Shown here piece after piece: positions 10,759-21,231 of a stretch of 64,000 nt of DNA (position 1 is the stretch's first letter; the number at the start of each line of letters is the position of its first letter). Made by a program: the position numbers and the translations under genes. The DNA is taken from NCBI RefSeq assembly GCF_037975245.1, contig NC_092577.1, positions 23,710,398 to 23,774,397 on the forward strand. Reading direction: 5' to 3'. This stretch comes from Apostichopus japonicus. Its lineage: Eukaryota; Echinodermata; Holothuroidea; Aspidochirotida; Stichopodidae. The notes below the pieces were generated by a model that saw only the letters and a list, made by a program, of their open reading frames with translations, did not search any database and was not told the DNA's origin.

Positions 10759-11144
10759 ATGTTTGAGTGGGGGGGGGGGGGGGGTTGGGCGTTTTGTCTG
10801 CAGGTCGGCGGGCGTGTGTTTTTTGGATCGCTAGACCTGAGTTTCGTTTGTCAGAATGGGATGGTTCGGCAGTGCCGTTTGGCCGTGACGTTTTGTATCC
10901 CGCATGGCGGGTCACGTAAAAAGCACTCAACACACACTGAATAAACATGAGGCACACTTACACTCAAGACAAATGTGATTTTTTATAACCTTTTCTAAAG
11001 TCTTTTTTATCTGCTTCTTTTGTTTTCCATTCACTGTATGGATTATTAAATCAACAAAGTGCGCTTGTTTTATTGATACATTTTGATTTGGATGAATAAA
11101 GTGAACTTTTAAAAAGGAAATACCCTACATTGACCTCTTCGTAT

Positions 11145-11264
11145 GTCTACGGCCATATCACGTTGACTATACCGGTTTTCGTCCGATCACCGACATCAAG
11201 CAACGTAGAGCGCAGTCAGTACTTGGATGGGTGACCGCCTGGGAATACTGGGTGCCGTAAGCTT
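11145..11264 (+). rRNA. 5S rRNA gene or close pseudogene
   Basis: The 120-nt block begins gtctacggccatatcacgtt and ends ggtgccgtaagc, followed by ttttcttttc as a possible Pol III terminator. It keeps the 5S landmarks: gtccgatcaccga in the 5' half, and the internal control region tacttggatgggtgaccgcc with gggaatactgggtgc. Some positions in the middle (caacgtagagcgcagtcag) differ from the usual metazoan form, so it may be a diverged orphan copy or a 5S-derived SINE head. Only one copy is present here; true 5S genes are normally in tandem clusters. Confidence 0.75.
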
Positions 11265-12296
11265 TTCTTTTCACAATTAGAACTGTCTTGTCACGAGGAA
11301 CGCGATTTGCAAATGGAATATATTAATAAATAACTCGATTGTTTTTAGATATTATTGTGACATAGGTACTTAAGGTACCTGCATAAGGTATATTTCTTGT
11401 TAACCACCTCTCTTCTATGTGCAATTTATGAAGTGAGCCCTCTTTTTAGCCTTGTGATTATCCCAATCTGACTGAACAAAAGAAAACAAAGCCAGCACAT
11501 GAAATCCAGTCAAAACTCAAGATTTATGGCATTTGCCAATGGTCACTGTCAGTATTATTGTTTTATCACAATTAAAGAGTCTACTAGTGCAGGGATGACC
11601 TTGTAGAGAGAGAATTGGTTGTGGTTTGGAGAGGGGTAGGTCACTGATTTTATTTCTTGTTGACTATAAGTCATATTGTACATATACCATAGTTTTCATA
11701 TAGCTAGTCCTAAGAATGAGAGAAGGTTAGGCTGAGCACTACAGATGCTGGTATCTTGAATCTTCAATGATTGTTATATGCCAATTGTAGAATTGGGAAA
11801 AACTTGAAGGACGCCACCAACAGAATGTAGGTCTCGCTCATGACTTTATTTATGTTAACCGATTCACTGCAAACGAGAACAAATTAAACCAAAATAAAAT
11901 AATAAAATATACAAGAAAAAGATGCATTAAGACATACAGAAATACTGTCACAAACGGCCTTCCTAAGATAGATGGACGAAACCATAACGGACCAGAAACA
12001 CTCACGCTATAGTGACTAAAATACAAGTAAAGAGTAAGGACAAGAGCTTATGAACGCTCCCGGAGGGGTTATGATCTTGTACACATATATATACAAGCTA
12101 GGTAACGCACAAAACCTAGGCCTACAACAACAATAGTGCAATGTAACTTATCCTAAATGGTTAACAGTGCAACCGTAAACACAACTTAAATAACTTATTT
12201 ATCTTAACTACACAAATGTCAAATCATATCAACTACACCGTAATTCTTACTGAAGTTTTGTGACCTTTTTAAAAATGTTCCCGCATCTACAGAAAA
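11265..12296. other. Stretch without a recognised gene
   Basis: AT-rich sequence with no exon, RNA gene or mobile element that I can support. It runs from the 5S-like gene to the border of the AGGTCA repeat. Confidence 0.4.
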
Positions 12297-13032
12297 CCAG
12301 AATGAAAACATTTCATGGTTCCTTGCTGCTGTTCATTAGTTCCATTCATAGGGAAATTTCTAACAAAGCCCTAATACAACAACAGTAATTTATGCTCACA
12401 AACTTTTGTTGCCAAAGTAATGCTAAGCCCTGATATCAATTGCAACACACATCAGTGTGTGAAGACTATCTACCATTATCATCATACCAAGTTTGACGAA
12501 ATTCCGACTAGTAATAGTAGCCAAGTAATTGCAATTTGGAGTATTTCACGTTTGACCCCATGATCTCATTAATATTCATGAAATGAGCACCAACATCAAC
12601 AGGGATAATCTACTTACTATGGGCCACCCACTCACCAAGTACAGTATGGTAATGATTGGTCATTCCCTTGTTGAGTTATTGTGCATACAAACTTTTCATA
12701 ACGAAATAATGCTAGCCCCCCCCCCTATAAACATGCATGATATCAATTGCAACACACATCAGTGTGTGGAGACTATCTACCAATATCATCATACCAAGTT
12801 TGACGAAATTCCAATAAATAGTAGCTAAGTTATTGCAACTTGGGAGTTTTTCACGTTTGACCTGTGACCTCATTAATATTATTTAACTTTGAACTTGTAT
12901 AACTTCGCACACGAAGGTCACATTGGGGTCAACCTATTGACATTTATGATCAGGGTCACCCACATGCGGGTTGACAAATGGATTACATTGAAGCAACTCA
13001 CAACCTTAACGGACAGTTCGTTCTCAAGTTAT

Positions 13033-14390
13033 CACAAAAATACTAGTTTTTTATCATTAATTGACCTTTGGTGACCTCGGATCACATGACCGTTAAGTTT
13101 GAAAATATTCCCCTATACCATTTGCAACTTGTCCCAAAATATCAACCATGTCACACCTTGGAACTGAGAGTTATTGCATTAAATGTCTGAAAATTAACTT
13201 TGACCTCGTATAACTCCGCACACGAAGGTCACACGGGGGTCAACCCATTGACATTTATGATCAGAAGGTACTTTTGACATCTGAAAATAGCATCGAAACT
13301 GTAAAAATCCCCAAAACATGAAAAGGTCACCAGAGGTCAAATTGAGGTCAAGGGTCACCCAGATGTGGGTCGACAATTGGATTACATTGAAGCAACTCCC
13401 AACCCTAACGGACAATTCGTTCTCAAGTTATCGCAAAAATACTAGTTTTTTATCATTAATTGACCTTTGGTGACCTCGAATCACATGACCGTTAAGTTTG
13501 AAAATATTCCCCTATACCATTTGCAACTTGTCCCAAAATATCAACCATGTCACACCTTGGAACTGAGAGTTATTGCATTCAATGTCTGAAAATTAACTTT
13601 GACCTCGTATAACTCCGCACACGAAGGTCACACGGGGGTCAACCCATTGACATTTATGATCAGAAGGTATCTTTGACATCTGAAAATAGCATCGAAACTG
13701 TAAAAATCCCCAAAACATGAAAAGGTCACCAGAGGTCAAATTGAGGTCAAGGGTCACCCAGATGTGGGTCGACAATTGGATTAAATTGAAGCAACTCACA
13801 ACCCTAACGGACAATTCGTTCTCAAGTTATCGCAAAAATACTAGTTTTTTATCATTAATTGACCTTTGGTGACCTCGGATCACATGACCGTTAAGTTTGA
13901 AAATATTCCCCTATACCATTTGCAACTTGTCCCAAAATATCAACCATGTCACACCTTGGAACTGAGAGTTATTGCATTCAATGTCTGAAAATTAACTTTG
14001 ACCTCGTATAACTCCGCACACGAAGGTCACACGGGGGTCAACCCATTGACATTTATGATCAGAAGGTACCTTTGACATCTGAAAATAGCATCGAAACTGT
14101 AAAAATCCCCAAAACATGAAAAGGTCACCAGAGGTCAAATTGAGGTCAAGGGTCACCCAGATGTGGGTCGACAATTGGATTAAATTGAAGCAACTCCCAA
14201 CCCTAACGGACAATTCGTTCTCAAGTTATCGCAAAAATACTAGTTTTTTATCATTAATTGACCTTTGGTGACCTCGGATCACATGACCGTTAAGTTTGAA
14301 AATATTCCCCTATACCATTTGCAACTTGTCCCAAAATATCAACCGTGTCACACCTTGGAACTGGGAATTATTGCATTCAATGTCTGAAAA
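13033..14390 (+). repeat. 399-bp unit in three near-identical tandem copies
   Basis: Equivalent positions fall at 13194, 13593 and 13992, an exact 399-bp spacing. Each holds 'ttgacctcgtataactccgc', 'acacgggggtcaacccattg' and 'gaaaaggtcaccagaggtca'. The copies differ at only a few bases, so the expansion is recent compared with the rest of the repeat. Each has a 73-codon antisense open frame, which is a by-product of the duplicated unit and not a gene. Confidence 0.85.
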
Positions 14391-15489
14391 TTTACTTTGA
14401 CCTCATAAAACTTCACACACAAAGGTCACCTGGGGTAAACCTATTGACATTTTTGATTGGTGAGACGTGAATATAGCATCAAAACTGTAAGAATTCAAAC
14501 ATTTTTTTCTTTGCCCATTTTCTCACCGAAAATACTAGTTTTTTAACATTAATTGACCTTTGATGACCTCGGATCACATGACCGTTAAGTTTGAAAATAT
14601 TCCTCTATACCATTTGCAACTTGTCCCAAAATATCAACCTTGTTACACCTTGGCCCTGGGAGTTATTGCATTAAATGTCTGAAAATTAACTTTGACCTTG
14701 TATAACTTTACACACAAAGGTCACCCGGGTGTCAACCCATTGACATTTTTGATCGGAAGGTACCTTTGATATCCAAATCTAGCATCAAAACCAAACGTTT
14801 TCTTTTTCGCCCGTTTTCTCCCAAACTAAGCACATTTTTTCTAATGTGACCTTTGACCTTTTGACCTTGGTTTCAAATGTAGTTTGATCTGCTGATTCCA
14901 AAAATCAACACGATAAGTCTGTACAGCCATCCTAACTCTGACCGAAAACTTTGACCCCATATAAGTTCGCACACAAAGGTCACACGGGGGTCAACCTATC
15001 CATATTTATGATCGGAAGGTACCTTTGACATCTGAAAATAGCATCGAAACTGTAAAAATCCCCAAAACATGAAAAGGTCACCAAAGGTCAAATTGAGGTC
15101 AAGGGTCACCCAGATGTGGGTCGACAATTGGATTAAATTGCAGCAACTCCCAACCCTAACGGACAATTCGTTCTCAAGTTATCGCAAAAATACTAGTTTT
15201 TTAACATTAATTGACCTTTGGTGACCTCAGATCACATGACCGTTAAGTTTCAAAATATTGCCCTAACCAGTTCACAACTTGTCCCAAAATATCAACCTTG
15301 TCGCACATTGGCACTGGGAGTTATTGCAGTTTTAGTATTTTGGGTTTTTGGACCATAACTGACCTTTGGTGACCTTTGTGGGCACCCAAAACAATAGGGT
15401 TCATCTACTCACTATGGGCCACCCACCCACCAAGTTTGATCATGATCAGTCAATCCCTTGTTGAGTTATCGTGCATACAAGCTTAAGCG

Positions 15490-15490
<1 letters not shown>

Positions 15491-15527
<37 letters not shown>
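15491..15527 (+). repeat. (CA)n microsatellite
   Basis: An uninterrupted CA dinucleotide run near the 3' end of the large repeat. The inverted copy carries the matching (GT)n at 38942-38971. Confidence 0.95.
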
Positions 15528-15529
<2 letters not shown>

Positions 15530-15570
15530 CAACCTGAATACATAGGTTCCTTTGCTTTCAGCAAGGAACC

Positions 15571-16585
15571 AAAAATGCATATGAACTAAAAAGAATAACT
15601 TTAAAAAGTAAGCTTAAACATCACGCTTATGGCGTTAGTGTCGCCATGTTGTTTCTTAAAGAATAACGTACAAAACCCGTCGAGCGCCCTCCCCTATACC
15701 TTGAATCTACCCTGCAACACCAATGTATTTGGAACTTTGTAAATATGTTTGCCAGAGCCTGGGTAGCAACATTGATTTGATTTCTTAATCTGGGAAAGGC
15801 TTTGTATGCATCAATCTCCGGTATTTGGTATGTGCGTTGAGAATCATGAAATGACTTCCTGTGACAGTCAGAGTAATTTTGGGGTATTGGGTAATTCCAT
15901 TGCTTGGTTCATGTATCTAGACTCTTCTTAGATTATGAAGCATGGTTGTATATTATTGAAGGTGTTATTGGTTGTCCTATGGGTGCTGTATCTACAGGCA
16001 TAAAGTGAAATACTCATTTAGTTTATTCACGTATGACCTGAAGGCATGGTGAACATTAAGGTTTTTAATTACGAAATAGTCCTTTAGGTACCATGCTTTA
16101 TTCCTTATCTAGGACCCTAAAAAATTGTTTGAAGTTGTAATATATCAAATGTTGACATACTATGAGAATTTACGGGGACACCCCATTTTTCAACATTACT
16201 TAACAGATGTTAATGTAAACAGCATACTGACAGGAAACACCATGTTTATTAATTATTCAGTATTTAAAGGGGTATTGCCAACATTGTGGAATCTTTTAAA
16301 GGAAACGTATTAAAACTCATGCATATTGAAGGTTACAAGGGAAACCTCATTTGCGGATATCCCTTGACATGTTTTCATACGTACAATTATTTTTTTTTTA
16401 CCATCAGCGGTTTAATGAAATTAGATTGCATGGGAACCATTACTGCCAAGATCTTTATGAGATTTGCTGTACTCATATGTGTTGATTCATAGCATTGCAA
16501 ATAGGAGTCATTTTGTCAAAAGCTCTGTTTTATCTCGTTTGGTGAGCTTGTTTTTTATGTATTCTTTCTTTTTATTTGTTTGTAG
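15571..16585. other. Stretch without a recognised gene
   Basis: Two 60-70 codon open frames (16125-16313, 16286-16492) have no recognisable motif, and I regard them as chance. No repeat family was identified. Confidence 0.4.
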
Positions 16586-16756
16586 GTTTCAGTTCGGTAA
16601 ACACCAAGAGAGTACTAAATGATAGCGACGAGGAAGAAAACGTGTTATGTTATCATTTCCCCGCCCCCCGCTTGGTCACATTTGGCCCAGTCGGCAGGGT
16701 ACCGGTGTCTAGAACTGAACCGCTCTTCAAGATGGCATGTTTGGAAAGTACACAAG
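16586..16756 (+). CDS. Possible exon of unknown function
   Basis: A long pyrimidine-rich acceptor (attctttctttttatttgtttgtag) precedes 171 open bases reading FSSVNTKRVLNDSDEEENVL and more, closed by a donor (cacaag|gtaggat). The acidic DSDEEE cluster is not diagnostic. It lies just upstream of the Tx1-A copy, so it could be either a host exon or diverged ORF1 sequence of that LINE. Confidence 0.3.
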
Positions 16757-16996
16757 GTAGGATTCAATCCATTTTCTGTGTAGACAGTGTATTGCTGTAT
16801 TAAGTTGGACTGATGGTATAGTTGACAAGATGTCAAAGATAAGACTTACTAAAACTAGAACTGGTTTCGGTGAAAGAGAAGGAACAGGCGAAATCCTTGA
16901 AGGCTGCAACCGAGGTTCAAGCTCTAAAGAAGGAAGCTACGTCCCCTGTTCAGCGTATGGTGTATGTCTCAGCTGACAGTAGAATAGAAAGGTTTC

Positions 16997-18300
16997 GTGA
17001 AAAACCTCAACGGCCTACAGACCGTGAACGTGAATGGCATGAGGGATCATCGCAAGCGCAGTGGCATTTTCCAGTATTGTAAATCAATGGAGGTCGACTG
17101 CGTTTTCCTGCAAGAAACACATATTTTGGAAGATGTCCCTCTATGGGATTATGAGTGGGGTGGTCAGCTGCATGCTTCGTTTGTTTCGTCTTCATCCTGT
17201 GGCACTGTCATCCTTCTGTCACCTCGTCAGGCGGGTTTTGCCACTAGGGTGGAGACGGATCACGAGGGCCGATTGGTTTGCATTCTATTCAAGTATCCAC
17301 AGGGTAACATCTCCATTTGCAATGTGTATGCTCCCAATCGGCCTTCTGCTAGACGAGATTTATTTAACACGCTGCCTTCCTTTGTGTTCCTGGTAGTGCG
17401 CCGTGTGTCATGGTCGGAGACTTTAACTGTGTCCCAGACTCTGGTCTTGACAGACTCGGGACTTCTGTGTCTGCTAGTCCTGACGCTGGGATCACAGAGC
17501 TGGACATATTTACTTCGGCACACCTTTTGGCCGATGTATGGAGGCATATGCACCCGTGTAGTACGGGGTATATGTGGGTGAGACCTAACGGAGTAGAGGC
17601 CTCCAGGATAGATCGGCTGTATGCGCCCGTGAGTTTTAAATTTTCGGGTTGCGAGACGCTCAGCTGTCCGCTCTCTGACCATGACACTGTAGTAGCACGG
17701 TTTGTTTTGCCTTCCATTTTCCCGATCGGGCGAGGCCTATGGAAGCTTAACTGTCGGATTCTTGGCGAGGCAGAGTTCCGCCAAGGTTTCGAGACCAGGT
17801 ACAAAGAATGGCAAACATTGAAGCCGGCCTTCGCCTCTACATCCCAGTGGTTGGATGATGTGAAGTTGCGCATCAAACGCTACGCGATTCAGTATTGCGT
17901 GACCCGCGCACGGCGTCGAAGACAACAATTCTCGAAGCTGTGCGCGGAGGTCAGGTTTGGCGACCCTTCGGCTGTCATCGCTTTGCAGACATATCTAGAT
18001 GAAAAGTACCACGGTGCCCGCGTCAGGGCCCGTGTCGAAGCGGTGAAAGCCGAGAAGCGCCCATCACTGAGGTTTTACCAGTCCGTAAGGTCATCGGCGG
18101 GTGACCGACGCGTCCCGTCTGTTCGCGCTACTGATGGGACCGTGGTTAGTGACCCTCACGGCATTGTCCGCGTATATAAAGATTATTATTCGAGTTTGTT
18201 TACGCGTGGCAATGTCGACTTGTCGGCACAGGCCGATTTGTTGAGGGGAATGTTAAAAATCGTTCCCCACGATGTCAATGATATTTTGGGGGCGGAATAA
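16997..18300 (+). pseudogene. Tx1-A ORF2: AP-type endonuclease and pre-RT region
   Basis: The apurinic-like endonuclease nicks the genomic target for target-primed reverse transcription. ATG at 16997 starts KNLNGLQTVNVNGMRDHRKR, matching the usual ORF2 start. Catalytic landmarks are FLQETHILE (about 17107), VGDFNCVPDSGLDR (17413), SRIDRLYAP (about 17605) and LSDHDTVVARF (about 17672). A frameshift near 17390 separates the first third (frame from 16997) from the rest (17410-18300). The frame ends at a stop at 18298-18300, just before the RT domain. Confidence 0.8.
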
Positions 18301-18313
18301 CCACTGTTGAGCT

Positions 18314-19485
18314 TTGGAAGGCGCTTTCGAGGATGAAGAATGGCAAGTCCCCGGGTTCGAACGGGCTTCCGAGGGAGTTCTACCGAGCCTTGTGGGCAAT
18401 AATAGGACCCGACATCAGAGCCGTCTTCGAAGACGCCTTCCAAAACGGACTGTTAAACCAAAGTCAACGTCTGGGCATGATTACTTTGCTGCCCAAGTCT
18501 GGGACCCCTTGGATCCTCATAACAAGCGTCAGATCACCTTGTTAAATGTGGATTACAAGTTGCTGGCGCCTTGCACTGGCTATGCAACATCTTGTGGGTG
18601 ATCTCCAGACTCGTGCAGTGCAGGGTCATTGCATCCAGCAGAACTTGTGGTTGATGCGCGACTTGACCGACTTTGTTATTGAGCGTGATCTGCCATGTGC
18701 ATTGGTGTCTCTTGACCAGCAGAAGGCCTTTGACATGGTGGATCGCGGTTTTTTAATCAAGGTTTTGGAGACGATTAAGATGCATCCAAATTTTCGTAAA
18801 TGGATTTCTGTTTTGTATCAGGAAAGTTTCAGTTCTGTAATCGTAAATGGGTTTTGTTCGGAGGTTTTTGACGTAGAGAGGGGGGTGCGCCAAGGGTGCC
18901 CTGTCTCCATTACTGTAGGTTTTGTTTAGCGAGTCGCTCTCTCCTCTTCTGGAAAGGGACTCCAGACTTGCCCCATTCGTTGTGCCAGGGGGTGCCAAAA
19001 TGAAATGCATTGAATATGCTGATGACGTCACGTGTGTTGTTTGGAGTCTGGGCTCCTTTCGTGCCCTCTCGCAGGATTTATCTATCTTCGAGAGAGCTAC
19101 CGGGGCGAAGTTGAATCCGGGAAAGACAAAGGGCCTTCGTCTTGGTAGCTGGAGATACAGAGATTTACCATTCGGTGCGGCGTGGTCGGATCAGAATATC
19201 AAAATGAATGGTATATGGTTCGGCTACGATGAACCTTGTGATGTCACCTGGAACGAGAAGGCTGAGGTATTTGAGAGCAGGCTCGAAACTTTTGGCACCC
19301 GCTGGCTTCCGATCTTGGGGAAAGTCACCGTTATTAATCGTTTTGTTTCGCCCATCTTGTGGTACCCGGGCGCGGTGTACCCAATTCCGGTTGGAGAGAG
19401 CGATATTTTCCTTAATTTGGTCGGGTGGTACAGAAGCTGGTCAAGAGGGCGGTATTGTACTAAAAACTGGAAAAGAGGGGACTAG
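18314..19485 (+). pseudogene. Tx1-A ORF2 reverse transcriptase domain
   Basis: The RT copies LINE RNA into DNA at the target nick. Blocks in order are KSPGSNGLPREFYRALWAII, the LGMITLLPKSG block, CALVSLDQQKAFDMVDRGFL, GVRQGC, and EYADDVTCVV with the catalytic Asp pair (about 19013). RATGAKLNPGKTKGLRLGSW and NGIWFGYDEPCDVTW follow. The LN..KTK block and the following segment are typical of the Tx1 clade. Frameshifts occur near 18510 (one G short in 'ggggaccc') and near 18910. The 'ggtacccgggcgcggtgtac' region follows, then damage near 19385. Confidence 0.8.
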
Positions 19486-19595
19486 GGGTGGTTCATCTTG
19501 GAAGTAAATTAACCTCTTTGTTATTTAAGCAATTGTTTGTAGTGGTGACTGACCCAGGGTTGCCTTGTTGATATTTTGTACGTTTTTGGGGCGGA

Positions 19596-19859
19596 TTGCA
19601 CCTGCGTCGATGGGTCCCGGCGCTGTTTAGCAACAGAGAACCGCATAGTAGTACTCCAAACAGAGTGGTGCGCGTCATTTGCTCCGCTCTGATTGAGTTG
19701 CCCCCTGTTGACCTGTCACAGCCGACCCTCGTTCACAGTTCGTTGCGGGATAGGACCTTGAATGCAATTTTTGTACAGGGACGTCATTCTGCCGAAGTAT
19801 GGCGTTCGGTGCATTCGAGGCTGAATGGTTGCAGGCTCCGTGATCTTACCTGGATTTAC
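19596..19859 (+). pseudogene. Tx1-A ORF2 post-RT segment, cut by the CR1-like insertion
   Basis: Continues the LINE in the order seen in other copies: HLRRWVPALFSNREPHSSTP, RVVRVICSALIELPPVDLSQ, EVWRSVHSRLNGCRLRDLTW. The homology stops there, where the antisense CR1-like tail (ttacctggatttacctggac) begins. Confidence 0.75.
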
Positions 19860-20035
19860 CTGGACAGCCATCCCCTCAACTTCAGTCAAGTCTGTTTGAA
19901 GGAATGGCTCATCGGGATAGGAGGTCTCCACGACCCTTAAAGATCCCACAATCTGCTATACTGTTCTTAAATTTATTGAGTGTCTGGGCTGTCACTGCTT
20001 CCTGTGGTAGTGCATTCCATACCTTCCAAATTGTT

Positions 20036-21194
20036 TTAAAATAAAGAGTTCCTTCGTACTTCCAACCGTACTCTTGAGGGCCTGATTTTCATTGTGTGTC
20101 CTCTGGTATTGCTCCCCCTCAAGATGTCCACATAGTTTTCAACTTGCATGTTTATCCTTCTTTGTGTTATGTTATAAAATGTTATCATATCTTGACGAAG
20201 GTGGCGTTGCTCTATTGTCATCAGTATCAACTCTTTCAGTCTCTCTTCATATGTCTTATTTCTCATACCATGGCTGATTTTCGTCATTCTCCGCTGTACT
20301 CCCTCTAGTAGTTGAATATCCTTTCTCAAGTATGGTTTCCAGACAGGTACACAATAATCTAGATGAGGCCTAACCAGAGCTTCGTATAAATTCAACACCA
20401 CTTTGCGGTCAAAGTTTGTGAAGTTTCGCTTGATGATGCCTATCATTCTGTTTGCTTTCTTTACTGATTCTGCACACTGTCTGCTGAACTTCATAGAAGA
20501 GTTGACATACACTCCCAAATCCTTCTCTTCCTCTGTTTCCTGTAATTCCTGATCTCCCATCTTGTACTTGAACTTTGGGTTTGCATGACCGAAATGCATT
20601 ACTGAATATTTGTCCACGTTGAATTTCATTTGCCATTTCTTTGTCCATATCATGAACTTACTCAGATCCTGTTGTAACTTTGGCTGATCTCCTACATTTC
20701 TGATTGGGCACATCACTTTCGTGTCGTCAGCAACTTTGCTGATTTCAGATTGCATTCCGTTGTCCAAGTCGTTCATATAAATTGTAAAACACACAGGTCC
20801 CAACACTGATCCCTGTACCACCGAACTTATCACCTCTGTCCATTGGGATACTTCCCCACTTAATACTACCCTCTGTTGTCGGTTGCACAACCATTCTTCA
20901 ATCCACTTCAATATTAGGCCATGAATTCCATTTACCCTTAGTTGTAATCAACCGTCTATGTGGAACCGTGTCAAATGCTTTTTGCAGATCAAGATAAATC
21001 ACATCTACTGGCACTCCTTCATCTATATAATTTGTTAGCTTGTCCCAATATTCCAACATATTTGATAAGCAAGAACGTCCTTTCCTGAAACCATGCTGTG
21101 TGTCTAGTATTAAGTCATTATCATTAAGATGGTTAACAATTCGGTCTTTTAACAGCATCTCCATTATTTCCCCCGGAACAGATGTCAAATTCAC
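20036..21194 (-). pseudogene. CR1-like LINE 1 reverse transcriptase
   Basis: Minus-strand blocks in order are DTQHGFRKGRSCLSNMLEYW, DVIYLDLQKAFDTVPHRRLI (RT motif with catalytic Asp), VVQGSVLGPVCFTIYMNDLD, KVADDTKVMCP (catalytic ADD), KEDLGV-like EEKDLGVYVNSSMKFSRQCA, and the thumb region RPHLDYCVPVWKPYLRKDIQ. The C-terminal part, 20911-20036, is one 291-codon open frame. A shift near 20900 separates it from the finger half (21194-20898). The motif spacing is normal for the CR1 group of the Jockey superfamily. Confidence 0.8.
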
Positions 21195-21231
21195 TGGTCT
21201 GTGACTGGAAACATCTGCACGGTCACCTTTC

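Larger units (their letters stand above)
9600..10925 (+). mobile_element. Tx1-A LINE copy with large internal deletion (ORF1 fused to the ORF2 tail)
   Basis: The copy holds the second half of ORF1 (9611-10300), then jumps directly to the last about 150 codons of ORF2 (from 10308) and the 3' UTR, ending in gtcacgtaaaaagcac. The joint lies in 'aaaaaaagatcattggcgattggg'; intact copies read aaaaggtatcattggcg, so a short A/AG homology marks the break. The whole endonuclease and RT (about 3 kb) are missing. No convincing target duplication was found at the 5' side. Confidence 0.8.
12297..15570 (+). repeat. Large AGGTCA-rich interspersed repeat, copy 1
   Basis: A 3.3-kb noncoding unit begins ccagaatgaaaacatttcat and ends cagcaaggaacc. 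It is flanked by aaaa on both sides, a possible short target duplication. A second copy in inverse orientation with the same two ends lies at 38899-41439. Inside, dozens of TGACC/AGGTCA half-sites occur, often as tgacctttgacct. A (CA)n tract at 15491-15527 lies near the 3' end. An inverted GGTTCCTTGCTG / CAGCAAGGAACC pair sits at or just inside the two ends. No transposase-like coding region was seen, so it is probably non-autonomous. Confidence 0.7.
16860..19859 (+). mobile_element. Tx1-A LINE, long copy (5' part), continued at 22655-23022
   Basis: The most extended family-A copy in the window. Its left end holds a Lys/Glu-rich ORF1 tail (EKEQAKSLKAATEVQALKKE), followed by ORF2 from 16997 with endonuclease, RT and part of the C-terminal region. 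At about 19859, after GCRLRDL, it is cut by an antisense CR1-like LINE. The 3' end resumes at 22655 (VCSIVKKHVWRNRC) and runs to the family end. About 250 bp of family-A sequence is missing at the interruption, judged against the copy at 60.5-60.7 kb. Several frameshifts make it inactive. Confidence 0.8.

Noticed and set aside
13194-14213. Three identical 73-codon antisense frames, and one at 40230-40439
   Set aside because: They are the same stretch of the 399-bp noncoding unit repeated; no sign of coding constraint.
13033-14390. CRISPR-like array
   Set aside because: The 399-bp units are full-length near-identical repeats without unique spacers, in animal DNA.
12297-15570. Helitron
   Set aside because: No 5' TC, no 3' hairpin with CTRR, and the apparent A/T-run duplication argues against Helitron insertion.
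16125-16492. Two overlapping 60-70 codon frames
   Set aside because: No motif and no splice context; expected by chance in AT-rich sequence.
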